DNA from: Yamagishiella unicocca
Taxonomy: Eukaryota; Chlorophyta; Chlorophyceae; Chlamydomonadales; Volvocaceae
Length of the DNA stretch: 64,000 nucleotides
Assembly: GCA_003116995.1 (NCBI GenBank)
Contig: BDSL01000054.1
Span: 62,001-126,000, forward strand
Direction: 5' to 3'
Of this stretch, positions 35,101-45,429 are shown in pieces. Made by a program: the position numbers and the translations under genes. The notes beneath the pieces were generated by a model. The model was not told the DNA's origin and ran no database searches. It saw only the letters and a program-made list of their open reading frames with translations. How positions within the stretch are numbered: position 1 is the first letter of the stretch; the number at the start of each line of letters is the position of its first letter.

Positions 35101-38100
35101 TAACTTGACACGGGGGGGGGATGCAGGCGGGGGGCTCTGGGACGCGGGTATGACCAGGAGGGACCACACGGTGAGTGGGCCGCGAGGCGAACGCGGACCT
35201 CGCGGACTTGGGTTAGGCAGGGGAGGGGAGGAGGGGGGAGCGGCTGTAGCCCTCCCCCAACAGCTTGGCCGGTTGCGGACCGACTCCTCGCTTGCCGCCA
35301 GCCTGCCCCACCACCACCGTGCCCCACCACCACCGTGCCCCACCACCACCGTGCCCCACCACCACCGTGCCCCTGCCCCCCCCCGCTGCCGCCCTGCCTG
35401 GCCCCCCCCCCAGTGTACCCTGACCTGTCTTGCCGGTCTCTCAGCCTGTCCACGGACTACGTCAACAGCCTGCTGGGGCTGCAGCTGCCCGGGGCGGACA
35501 TCGTGCAGCTGCTCACCAAGATGCAGGTGGGCGCAGAGGGGTGGATGGGGTGGGGATGGCGCGGGCGCTGGGAATGGGTTTGTGGCGGCGCTGCTGCCGG
35601 TCCGGCTTGGCTATGGGGCTGGTCTGGGATGGAGAGGTGTTTTGGGCTGTTTCGCCGTGCTGTATGCCTTCCCCTCCGCACAGCCCCTGGACGCTTCATG
35701 AACATCCGCGGGCCCCCCTGTTACGGCATACAAAACGTTGCGCGCGTACCCCAGCCCCCGGAACCCCCCCGTGGTGCGCTGCTGCGCCCTCCCCCCCTCG
35801 CGCCCCCAACCCCACGGGTCTTCCTCGCAACCCCACACAGGTGGCTGCGGAGCTGGGCGCGGACGGCAAGCAGCTGTCAGTGCGGGTGCCGCCCACCCGC
35901 TCCGACATCCTGCACGCGTGTGACGTGGCGGAGGACGTCGCCATCGCACACGGCTATAACAACATCCCCAAGCGGGTGAGCAGCGAGGGGGGGCGTGCAG
36001 AAGGGGGGGGGAGATTGGGGTGAGCAGCGAGGGGGGGCCGTGCAGGAAGCGGGGGCGGGGATGTAAGGGCGCCAGGGGCGGAGAAATGTTTCCAAGTATC
36101 TTGTGCCTTTGCAGACCTTGTACCTGCAAATGGTGTGCCTCTGCAAACCACGGTGCGTCTCCTGCTCGAGTTGTTGCTGTTGGTGCCCCGAGTTTGCATT
36201 ATGGCATTGCGGTGGGGCGAAGATGGGCGGCGGCGGCAGAAACGGCTCATTCCCTTTGATGCCCAGGAAAAAACCAAAAATGGCACCGATCTATTGGCGT
36301 GAGCGATAAACCACACCTGCTGAGGGATGTCTCGATCGCTGCTGCCGCCTCCGCCGCTTCCGCTACCGCCACACCGCGGGCTGGTAATCCCCGCCCGTGT
36401 GCATTTCAATTCTATCGGCCTTCAAATGCATATTGCCAGAATTGTGTCATAGCTGCATCGCCCGCTGCCTTGATGCCCAGGAAAAAACCAAAAATGGCAC
36501 CGAAACCAAATTCGTGAGCGATAAAAAATACCTGCTGAGCAGCTACCGCCGCACGCTGTCCCGCATCAGCGGACCCCTACCGCTGATTGCCGTACACGTC
36601 CGCCATGAGTCATCACACTGCTTGGGCGCAGTTGCATACGTATCCCGTGTCAGCACGCGACCTCGCAGCAGCCAGAAGCACGCAAACTGCACCTGCGCTG
36701 CCAGGTGGCTCTGGCACCCCCGCGCACCCACGTGCATTCCACTCGTCGAAGCAGAATCGCGTTACCGCCACCGCGTCGGCTGCTCCCCTGATGCCCAGGA
36801 AAAAACCAAAAATGGCACCGAAACCAAATTAATGAGCGATAAAAACTCACCTGCTGAGGAGCCCGAAATGTGGAATTCGGACGCATACGCCATGCATGGA
36901 CATCTCAATCCATTTGCACTTCATCCCCATCGTGCGGCGCATTTTTGGCCACCTGCTAGGGCTGTAGGAGGTGGGGTGCATCCACTTGCGCTCGAGTAGA
37001 CGAGGGGGATTTCGTCTAAGGGCCAAGGGCTACACGTTTCACTCATAGCTTGGCCGCTCATGGTCGCTGCACATTCCACGTCATGATGCTTGATGTTCCC
37101 TTGATGCCAGGAAAAAACAAAAATGGCACCGAATTTACTCTTTATGAGCGACAAAACCACCTGCTGAGGAACAGCGTCGCGCCTGGGCACTTCAGGTTTC
37201 GCCCTCGGGCACGGAGCCGACGGAGGGTTTCATGGCCTGTACTCGCATTCTGTTCGGACGGTCATCTCCGTGGCTCTGTGATCGTTCGTGTTGATCTTCC
37301 CCGTTGTGTCGCTCGCCACCGCCGTGTTCGGTCACCATGTCGCTCTCAGCAGCACTGTAACTGTGAGGGACCTATCCTAGCATCATGTGCTGCCGCCCGC
37401 TGCAGCCGCCGCCCCTGATTGCGGTGAGAGCCGCGGCCGCTCCAAGGCCGCGTTGGGCTGGTCGCCTAGCTGGCCCGGCGTCGTCATGCCACTGGGCGGG
37501 GGGCTAGGGCCAGCGCCGGGCGCCGCTACAGCCGCCGCTCCGAAACCTGAGCCCGCGGCCGCACCCGTCCCAACGCGGTATCCATGCACCTAGTCACTGT
37601 GGAGACCAGGGCGTCCGATGCAAAGCACGACGGCCGGCACACGCTCCCCTGATGCCCAGGAAAAACCAAAAATGGCACCGATGTTACTCCATGAGCGACA
37701 CAACTCACCTGCTGAGGAGCCACCGCCGCACGCATTCCCGCAGCAGCGGACCCCGGAAGCTGGCTGCCATACACGTGCAACATGAGCCATCGCACTGTGT
37801 GGGCGCCGTCGCATACGTGTCCTGTACGGCCGCGGGCGCTCCCCGAACACCTATCCGCGCGCACCCTTGCTGGCACATGGCGGGCTTTTCTGCCCGTTTT
37901 CGGTTTCGACTTTTCACTGCCATGGCTAGGCAGGATTGTGTCATGTCCGTCGTCGGCTGCTCCCCTGATGCCCAGGAAAAAACCAAAAATGGCACCGAAA
38001 CCAAATTAATGAGCGATAAACACTCACCTGCTGAGGAGCCGCCTGCTTCGATTGCCGCCTTCCGGCAGACAAGACCCGCACCGCACCACCCACGCCCCCA

Positions 38101-41100
38101 ACACTCGCTAGTGCTACCCCCCAAAGCGGCCATGGCTTCGCCGGCGCTTGCACACACGCATGGGCCTATCGCTTGAAGGTCTTGGCCTCGCTGCGCCCCG
38201 TGTCACCCTCGCGACACCCGAGGTCGATGCACCCGCGCGCTCCCGCTGACTGTGCCTACACCTGCAGCTCCCCCTCTGTCTCCTTTGTCGTGTAACCTAT
38301 GTCGTCCCCCTGCTGCCCCACACGGCGTGGTGCACACACCCCCGCCCTCCCCCCGCAGATCCCCCCCACCGCCACCCAGGGTCGCGAGCTGCCGCTCAAC
38401 CAGGTGACGGAGCTGCTGCGGGGCGAGGTGGCCATGGCGGGTTTCACAGAGGTGCTCACATGGTGCGTCACTGAGGGGTGCCCACATGGTGGGTCATTGA
38501 GGGGGTTTCGAGGAAGACCCTTGGATGCCAGAAAAAACCGTTTAGAACAGACGTTTTGAGATGCTTGCTGGAGAATTGGTACGCGAATCCGCGAAGGGAG
38601 AGGGAGGAAAGCCGTGGAAACAGCGTAGGAAAAAGTGAAGGAAAGGGGGGGAGCGCGGTGCCGCGAGGTCTCAACCGCCAGCACCTCGATGTGTGCCCAT
38701 GGGCCTTACGCCACAGAGACCACCTGATGGGCAGACCATTCGATTGACCGGGGGGAACAGACCAGCACGAAGCACCCCCCTTCATGGCCTCTTGTTGCTG
38801 CTAGTGGGTCCGTACCGCGCACAACGCCACGTGCTGCGCGACAGCATGGGCCAGTACCATTGGGCTGCGTTGCCGCTGCCGGGGTCGCCTTTTTCTTGGC
38901 ACGGCACGGCACTCAAAACTCACCCCCCCTTCGCCTCCCTTGGTTCATAGGGCCCTGGTATCACGCGCCGAGAACTTCGACCAATTGCGGCGGCCGGACG
39001 ACGGCAAGACGGCGGTGGAGATCGGCAACCCCGCCACCGCTGAGTTCGAGGTGCGTTTGACAGTTCGGCGGGGCGACACGTGGCGGTTCCGGAGCGGGGT
39101 ACACCCCGCGTTGCAGGGTACTCGATCGACTGTGTGTCGGGGGGGGAGGTGGCTGTTGTGGTGCGTGTTGGCGGTCATGGTCCGCAGGGCCTCTCGATAG
39201 TCAGCGCGACCAGGTACCGTGTCTCTTGCGTCAAGGGGGTCCTGGCACATGTTGTAGCCGAGTAGGTAGCCCGGGTGGCAGGCGGTGTGCGCAGTCCGCC
39301 GCGCCCGACTCGGTACCCCAGCCCAACACTTCCGACCAACTATGCGCTGGTCGCAACGTTGCCAGCGGAAGCTGCAGGGCTCGACTTACTAGCGGCGGCG
39401 CCTGGCGCCAAGACGGGGCTCCAGGACAGCATCTTCCAAACAAGACCTTGGCCTACCCAGGAGGCGCCCCCCGCCCTGACCGCACCCCCTCTCTCGCCCT
39501 GACCGCACCCCCGCTCCCGCCCTGACCGCACCCCCTCTCTCGCCCTGACCGCACCCCTCCCCTCCACCCCGCTCTGCTGCTGACCCCGCAGGTGTGCCGC
39601 TCCAGCCTGCTGAGCTCGGCGCTCAAGACGCTCTCCGCCAACAAGGAGAACGCGCTGCCCATCAAGCTGTTCGAGGTCAGCGACGTCATCATGCTGGACC
39701 CATCACGATCGGTAAGGATAAGGCCCGGCGGCGGCAGCCGAGGCCGGCTGGGGGCGAGAAGGCGGCGGCGGGAAGGCGGCGCCCCTCGGGGCAAGTGCAC
39801 CCTCGCCTCCCGGCCGCACCGCTCCGCGCTGATATGTCCTGCGGTCCGCCTCCACGTTTGCCGCCCTGCTGTGCGTGCTGCGCGTGCTGGGCCTCTTGAG
39901 CTGCTTGTGTTGCCCTGCTGCCCACCGTCCGTGCTGCACTATACCAACACCACCAACACGGACACCAACACCAGCACCATCAACACCACCCTTACCGCCG
40001 ACACCACCAATACCACCAATATCAATACGCCCCTCAGGTCGGCGCGCGTAACGAGCGGCGACTGGTGGCGGTCTACTGCGGCAAGGAGAGCGGCTTCGAG
40101 GTGGTCCACGGGCTGCTCAACAGGGCCATGGAGGTGCTGGGGGTGGCACACACGGGTACGCGGGGGGCTGGGCGGAGGGGAGGGGGAAGCACCGAGGGGA
40201 CGAGGGGCGGCCAGGCTGAGCTGCTAGGTTGCCGGGTTGTGGACTTGCATGGCCGGGGCCTTGGGGGGGTTGCAGCGGGCCGGGTGTGGTGGGAGCTTTT
40301 GTACGGCGAGACCGACCCGCGGGCCGCGTGGTGCGCCGCTTTGGGCAAGCCCCCTCGGCCCACCCGCTGTTGTGCCCTGAGGCCCTGATGCGCTTGGGTG
40401 TGTCCAGTGCTTTGGTGTTTCCAGTGCAGGAACAACGCTGTGTTTGCCCCGCCTCCCACCTCCGCCCCTCCCCTTCCTTCTCCCCCTAAACGTGTTATTG
40501 CTGATGCTGTTGTTGCTGTTGCTCCTGGTGTTGTCGCCGGTGCCTCCGCAGAGGATCCGGGGGCCTCCACGGCGCCGGTGACGTACCACTGGTCGCCCTC
40601 CTCGGACCCCGCCATGTTCCCTGGTCGCCAGGCGGCAGTCTTCTCCGGAGAGGCGCAAGTGGGCGTCTTCGGCATTGTGCACCCGGAGGTACGGCGGAGG
40701 GAAAGCGAGTGGGAAATGGACCAACCGGCAAAGAAACCAGCTGTCAGGGAGGGAGGGCCCTTTGGGCCGCGCGTCTAGGTGTGGGCTGGGCAGTCCGGGT
40801 GGGCTGCTCCGCAGCGAGCCAGAGCGACGGGGGTCGCACCAGTCGTCGCCCACCCTGCATCATGCTGCCACCACCCTGGATGGGGCGGCTTCTGCGGCCA
40901 CGCACCGCCCGTTCCCCCGGTGTCGTTTTTTCTTTCAAAGGAAGAAAATACTTTGGTTTCCTTGTCTGCCGACCCACGGGCTATCCTCATCCTCTCATAC
41001 CCTCCCCCCGGGTTGGATAATGCCCTCTCATGTCCTCTGATGCCCTCTTGATGGCCTCTTGATGCCCTCTCATGTCCTCTGATGCCCTCTTGATGGCCTC

Positions 41101-41278
41101 TTGATGCCCTCTCATGTCCTCTGATGCCCTCTTTGATGCCCTCCACGCGCGCCGGCTGTCGTACCAGGTGTTGGCCGCCTTCGAGATCCCGTACCCGGTG
41201 TCCGCCCTGGAGCTCAATTTGGAGCCCTTCGTCTACAACCAGTTTTACGAGTCTCTACTGGAGCCGCTTGACTCATGA
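29116..41278 (+). CDS. FARSB: phenylalanyl-tRNA synthetase beta subunit (cytosolic)
   Basis: Seventeen exons: 29116-29173, 29320-29375, 30341-30493, 30671-30743, 31041-31165, 31340-31414, 31751-31843, 32932-33066, 34847-35009, 35414-35526, 35841-35975, 38359-38462, 38951-39050, 39592-39711, 40038-40155, 40552-40688 and 41168-41278. All phases match; the product is 622 residues, slightly longer than animal FARSB. The start [19 protein letters not shown] is the family's canonical N terminus. The B3/B4 region spans about residues 115-285 ([34 protein letters not shown]). The B5 region follows ([19 protein letters not shown], residues about 350-393), then the catalytic-like core ([26 protein letters not shown]). 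The subunit pairs with FARSA as a heterotetramer that charges tRNA-Phe. The intron after exon 5 begins GC instead of GT. Introns 7, 8 and 11 exceed 1 kb and carry repeats. Confidence 0.95.
31166..31339 (+). other. GC-AG intron in FARSB
   Basis: Exon 5 ends CTGCAG and the next bases are GCGAGT. The acceptor is CGCGCAG. Reading continues in phase (FIDLQ to DKLHQNLC), and no GT in the neighbourhood preserves both frame and the conserved protein. Confidence 0.75.
31857..32062 (+). repeat. intronic dispersed repeat (family I) with hairpin, copy in FARSB intron 7
   Basis: Starts GGATGCCAGAAAAAACCG, passes GAGATGCATGCTGGAGAAC, and contains an inverted pair CGAAGGTC/GACCTTCG (about 31945-31968). It ends near GCGACGCAAGG. 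The whole is matched by 33165-33357 in intron 8; shorter matches lie at 38501-38577 and, inverted, at 34658-34716 and 4380-4441. Confidence 0.7.
32220..32620. repeat. intron-shaped repeat unit pair in FARSB intron 7
   Basis: Two copies (at about 32227 and 32543, 316 bp apart) of a 60-63-bp core running from CTGATGCCCAGGAAAAA to ACTCAC, with homologous sequence between them. On the minus strand the core starts CAG|GTGAGT and ends with a T-rich tract and GGGCATCAG, as a short spliceosomal intron would. The whole segment is nearly identical to 37640-38040 in intron 11. Confidence 0.75.
33108..33357 (+). repeat. intronic dispersed repeat (family I), one and a half copies in FARSB intron 8
   Basis: A partial copy (33108-33160) is followed by a full copy (33165-33357) homologous to 31857-32062, including a GAAGGTC/GACCTT hairpin and the GGCTACGGCGAGACGA block. 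Confidence 0.7.
34658..34716 (-). repeat. intronic dispersed repeat (family I), inverted copy
   Basis: Reverse complement of the family I core, with CATCTC, AAACGTCTATCC and ACACGGGTTTTCC landmarks, in FARSB intron 8 just before exon 9. A second degenerate ACCCCTCCCCTCCGC block follows it twice. Confidence 0.55.
35305..35368. repeat. 16-bp minisatellite, four copies
   Basis: GCCCCACCACCACCGT four times in succession in FARSB intron 9, about 45 bp before the exon 10 acceptor. Confidence 0.9.
36250..37170. repeat. four diverged copies of the intron-shaped repeat in FARSB intron 11
   Basis: Cores begin at about 36256, 36471, 36789 and 37103. Only the 36789 copy keeps both minus-strand splice signals intact (GTGAGT and CATCAG). 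The others show GTGTGG, GTATTT or GTGGTT donors with CATCAA ends. Spacings are 215, 318 and 314 bp. The sequence between 36540 and 36740 is a diverged form of the unit body seen at 32290-32540. Confidence 0.7.
37640..38040. repeat. intron-shaped repeat unit pair in FARSB intron 11
   Basis: Cores at about 37649 and 37965-38027 (63 bp), 316 bp apart. The pair is nearly identical to 32220-32620 in another intron of the same gene, about 5.4 kb away, so one is probably a recent duplicate of the other. Confidence 0.8.
38501..38577 (+). repeat. intronic dispersed repeat (family I), FARSB intron 12
   Basis: Begins TTTCGAGGAAGACCC, then GGATGCCAGAAAAAACCG and GAGATGCTTGCTGGAGAAT. It is closely similar to the start of the copies at 31857 and 33108. 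It lies 38 bp after the exon 12 donor. Confidence 0.7.
39465..39565. repeat. CCCTGACCGCACCCC-type minisatellite
   Basis: About four copies with a 20-25-bp period in FARSB intron 13. It lies 25 bp before the exon 14 acceptor and doubles as a long pyrimidine-rich stretch. Confidence 0.8.
41021..41142. repeat. 42-bp minisatellite in the last FARSB intron
   Basis: Copies begin TGCCCTCTCATGTCCTCTGA at 41021, 41063 and 41105. It is pyrimidine-rich and ends 26 bp before exon 17, so it forms most of the 3' splice-site tract. Confidence 0.85.
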
Positions 41279-41504
41279 GGGCGCCACCACGGCATCTGGG
41301 GATCAGATGAGGGGAGGGGAGGGGGCCACACGGCACGTGGGGATCAATTGGGGGGGCGCCACACGGCTTCTGAGGGCGAGCAGCACCACGAGGGGCTGCC
41401 GCCCGAGCTGCGGGTGATGTGGCAGCGGCGCCCGAGCGCACCTGCATCTGGACAGCTTGGGTGGCGGCCTATGGCGCGGCGCGAGGGGGGCCTGTGGCCG
41501 GGCG

Positions 41505-41509
41505 TGTAA
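41505..41509 (+). terminator. possible TGTAA polyadenylation signal for FARSB
   Basis: TGTAA, the usual polyadenylation signal of volvocine algae, occurs 227 bp after the stop codon. It is the first good match downstream. With a five-base motif this is suggestive only. Confidence 0.3.
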
Positions 41510-42593
41510 GTGGGTACCGTCAGCTGCCGAAGGGGGCGCCTGCTAGGATGCAGCGTCGTTGGTGGCGGCGACGGGTATCTGTCGAGAAGCCCAAACCGCG
41601 GGCTGTCTTGTTGCAATTTTGGGGCTTCGCGGCACGGTTGTGGCTGGGGCCGGCGCAGGAGGTGAGGTGAGGAGCAGGGTCGGATATTGAGGAAGTCTTG
41701 GCACGTCATGGCCCCCGGTTTGGGCTGTCGTACTTGTGCGCACGGGCAGGGCACGTATCGTACGGTTGACGGTTGCCGGCACAGCTGTTGCGCCCCGCAA
41801 ATGCAGCGCCGGAGTTGGGCGCTGTGCTCCGGGGCAGCTTGGCTGGCTGGCTGGCAGGTGGGGCCTCGCCCGTGACCTGAGGGGCTGGTCAGGCCATCAT
41901 CATTATCACGGGCCAACAATGCTTGCTTAAACAAACGGTTTCAGCACCCGTCCGACCTGCACCAAGACGGTCCGGATGGGCTTCACGCCGACGACCCAGT
42001 GCAGCGAGCACGCTCACGACTGAGTTGTTGTGATGTGGAAGCGGATGGGCAGCTCGGGCACTGGTGCGTCAGGGGATGATGTCCCTGCGTTGCGGACCAT
42101 CACCACGCACGATGGGGCCGTGGAGCACCCGGGACGGTGGCGGAAACGGGCACCTCGTTGCTCCTCGTGATGTCCGCGTCAAGTTAGGCTGCGGAGGCAG
42201 TTGAGGTGACGCGCAGGCACCACACTGTCTCCCGGGTGAGGGCAGAGTCCGCATGCGCGCCAAGGGGTAGGGAACTTGCGGCTGACACGTTCCGGGGATC
42301 ACGACCAGCTCGTCCAAATCGGGAGTCCAGGTCGCACGGTGGAGCAGGGGAGGAGGGCTTGGGAGGCACGGTGCGCGATGCGGGTACTGCTGATGTGGAG
42401 TTGGAAGCGGGAGAAGACGGTTTCGGTGGTGTCGCCGACAGCATCTGGCTGACCTCGCCGGTGGCGGTGCGGCAAGGAGAACGCCAAATACCGGCAGACG
42501 CAGTGTCGATCAGGATTGGGACGCTGCACCACAACCGGGAGTCGTGTGGATGTGTGTGTGTGTATATGCCTATGAGGCGCCTGACAAAATCCT
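41510..42593. other. spacer downstream of FARSB
   Basis: GC-rich at first, then mixed. Short overlapping frames only, with no family motif or repeat seen. Confidence 0.35.
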
Positions 42594-42668
42594 GGTGGTG
42601 GTGACTGTTACAATGTGGGCAACAGACCGCAAGGTAGAGCCATCGGGCGCATCACCTGACACAGTGGT
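42594..42668 (-). mobile_element. dispersed 3'-end module, inverted copy
   Basis: Read on the minus strand it gives GTGTCAGGTGATGCGCCC, then GATGGCTCTACCTTGCGG, then CCCACATTGTAACAG and a CACCACC tail. This closely matches the 3' end of the LINE at 59293-59350. Confidence 0.65.
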
Positions 42669-43129
42669 GTCAAATAAGCGTGTCGTCCACACTTCGGTCA
42701 GTCCGTTTGCCGTTCCTACGTATGGGTCTCATTCGGGACGTCACGCCTGGGTGCGAGCGGGACGTGGCAAGCCTGGGTCTCATTCGGGCGGCAGGGGACT
42801 TCGCAATCCTGGGTCATCAAACGTAATCTGGTGGCTGCAAGGTGATCAGTACTGAGTACGACAGATTGAGCCAGCCATGGCAGCAGCGTGCCTCACGCAC
42901 TACGGCACTAGCAAGCCTCATCATAGGCGGATACTGCCATCTCGAGCGAGCCCCTGGTGCGGTGTATCAGCTGGCGTTCATGCCCCAGTGAGGCTAGTCC
43001 TAATTGCATGGAGGTGAACCTGGGTTGCCGTGACCATCTGGGTTCTCGACTTGAGGCAATGTGGCCCTTACGTTCGACACATGAATACTGCTGCGATTTC
43101 GAGCCAATCTATGGAGCCAACCTAAAAAT

Positions 43130-43490
43130 GTCAGACCAGTCGGCACGCAAGTGCGGACGTGCTTCCGTCAACGGAGGGACACAGGTGGTCGGCTGTTCAG
43201 CTGCTCTGAACATGCCAGACGAACAGGGACGAACACGTACACAGCCAAAGTCAATTCGTCCTGCTCCTACACCATCTACATCCAGCATAAACGCAGGATG
43301 CGTATGATACATTAGAATAGTGATGAATGCCCGCCCATTGGCAAATGGAAACACGCCAAACCAGGGGCTTCCCCACGCCAAACCAAACCGTTCTGCCCCA
43401 ACACCGGCTTCATCCAGTACAACTCGATTTTCGGGTTTAAAATTATGTGTGCGCCCTTTGACGGAAGTCCGTAATGGGGGAACACATGCT
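43130..43490. repeat. imperfect direct duplication of about 180 bp
   Basis: CCAAAGTCAATTCGTCCTGC...CATCCAGCATAAA (about 43249-43292) is matched by CCAAACCGTTCTGCCCC...CATCCAGTACAAC (about 43383-43425). Each has a related ACGGA(G/A)G(G/T) block at one side. A 168-codon minus-strand frame (43615-43109) spans both copies but shows no known domain. Confidence 0.45.
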
Positions 43491-43760
43491 ACTGCGAGAG
43501 CCACTACGACATGCAACATAGTCCTAATCGTAATCGTAATCGTAATCCAGTACAAACGCTGGATGCGTTCGATAAGCTGCACCTGATAACTTTCTGTACT
43601 ACAATCGATCTCCAACTAGTGGCAAATTATCATAATTAACTAGACCATTCAATGACTGGGGCACGACGGCGATGCTTTGGACAAAAGTGAGGGCGTCGCC
43701 GTCGTGACCTCGGCGGTGGAATGGCCGGTTGAATGTCGCTGCCGTCTTGGTGCCAGTCAG

Positions 43761-43987
43761 TAAGCAGGTGGTTCGTGTTTTATGGACACGCTTGCGTTTT
43801 CCCGTGCTTTGAGTTGTGCGTGCTGCCTTCTCCGTGTGTTCGTTTTGTCTATCTTTGCCCTTTCCCGGCCGGTGAGGGCGGGCTCTCTTGCCCGGTGATC
43901 TGTGTCGTGGTCTGGCCCATCGGGCCCGCCTGGTTGCGCTTCCGCTCTCGTAGGTGCTTCACCTCCCTTGTAACTCTCGCATTCTGG
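43761..43987 (+). mobile_element. 5'-truncated LINE 3' end (same family as 52360-54475)
   Basis: Closely matches 54249-54475: GTGCTTTGAGTTGTGCGTGC, CCGGCCGGTGAGGGCGGGCT, CGTGGTCTGGCCCATCGGGC, ending in CCCTTGTAA and CTCGCATTCT. No coding sequence is retained. Confidence 0.75.
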
Positions 43988-44709
43988 TATTGTTTCAATT
44001 TGCCAATGGCTGGGCATTGGTAAAAGTACACAGGCACAGGTTATCAGACGCTTCCAGCGTCTGTGACCGCGTCAGCATGTCGTCAATCGCAGGCAATAGC
44101 AGTTGCTTGAGCTCGGAATGCTGTACTGCACGCTTGCTAACATTATCTGGAGGGTGCCAACACCCGCCTTCGGCCACCGTTATTGTAAGGCAACGTTACT
44201 CCTAGTGGCGAAACGAAGATTCCCCGCCGGCGAGGAGGCGAAACGAGCATAGCGTACTGTACTGCAACCGATTCCACGGGTCTAGGTCTAGGTTTGTCTA
44301 GGGGTGGAAATAAACCGAAGGATATGTGAGGTGAAAATTATTCGCATGGCAAAGATACAGTCCACCGATTATCGCAGATCTGCGTACTTCCGGTCAAATC
44401 AAGGTCGGAATGGCTGACGCGAATCGGTGATTTTTCTGCAACTTTGCAGGACACCTCAGTGAATCTGTGTTACGAGAAACGTCTCCTACCCATCGATTTG
44501 AATGTGGCGACCGGGCGTATGCTGGAGGCAGAACGGGTGAGACTATCCGTGTACTGGGCCGTGGATTCAAAGCTCCGCGGATCCTTGATTCCTGCGCGCC
44601 GCAGGGCTTGGTGCAACTCCGCTATCCGAGCTCAGCGCCGCAACCAACAAGGAACCTGTTGATGACCGAGGTGCGTGTCGACCCCAGGCGCAGCACTGGA
44701 CCAAACCCG

Positions 44710-45165
44710 GCTGTGCTGGACCTAGCCCGGGGCCCGCCCTTGTCCCAGGGTCCGTGGTGCTGGACCTAGCGCGGGGCCCGCCCTTGTCCCAGGGTCCCGT
44801 GGTGCTGGACCTAGCCCGGGGCCCGCCCTTGTCCCAGGGTCCGTGGTGCTGGACCTAGCGCGGGGCCCGCCCTTGTCCCAGGGTCCCGTGGTGCTGGACC
44901 TAGCGCGGGGCCCGCCCTTGTCCCAGGGTCCGTAGTGCTGGACCTAGCCCGGGGCCCGCCCTTGTCCCAGGGTCCGTGGTGCTGGACCTAGCGCGGGGCC
45001 CGCCCTTGTCCCAGGGTCCCGTGGTGCTGGACCTAGCGCGGGGCCCGCCCTTGTCCCAGGGTCCCGTGGTGCTGGACCTAGCGCGGGGCCCGCCCTTGTC
45101 CCAGGGTCCGTGGTGCTGGACCCAGCGCGGGGGCTGTCCTTGTCCCAGGGTCCCGTGGTACTGGA
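44710..45165. repeat. 44-bp minisatellite, about ten copies
   Basis: Units start GGTGCTGGACCTAGCGCGGG and continue with CCCGCCCTTGTCCCAGGGTC. Lengths alternate between 43 and 45 bp because of one extra C, and units vary between CTAGCGCGG and CTAGCCCGG. The last unit is diverged. It lies about 270 bp upstream of the recombinase relic. Confidence 0.95.
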
Positions 45166-45429
45166 CGTCAAATGGGCGCCGTACCTTCACCTGGATCCGA
45201 TGTCCCGCCAGTGAGAGCTATTCCCCAGGTAAGAGTCTAGGCCAGGGAGATGGGAATGGGTCGAACCTGGCGAGCAAAAGTAATCGAACCGCCCTCGCAG
45301 GCACCACCCGGGGCATTGCGGCAACACGGGCTCGCTCGCCTAACAGACGCGACGGTTGCGGCTGTGATCCCCGTACCCTTCGTTGGCTAAAACCGAGGTG
45401 ATGACGGCCGAGGTCTTGGGGCGGGTATT

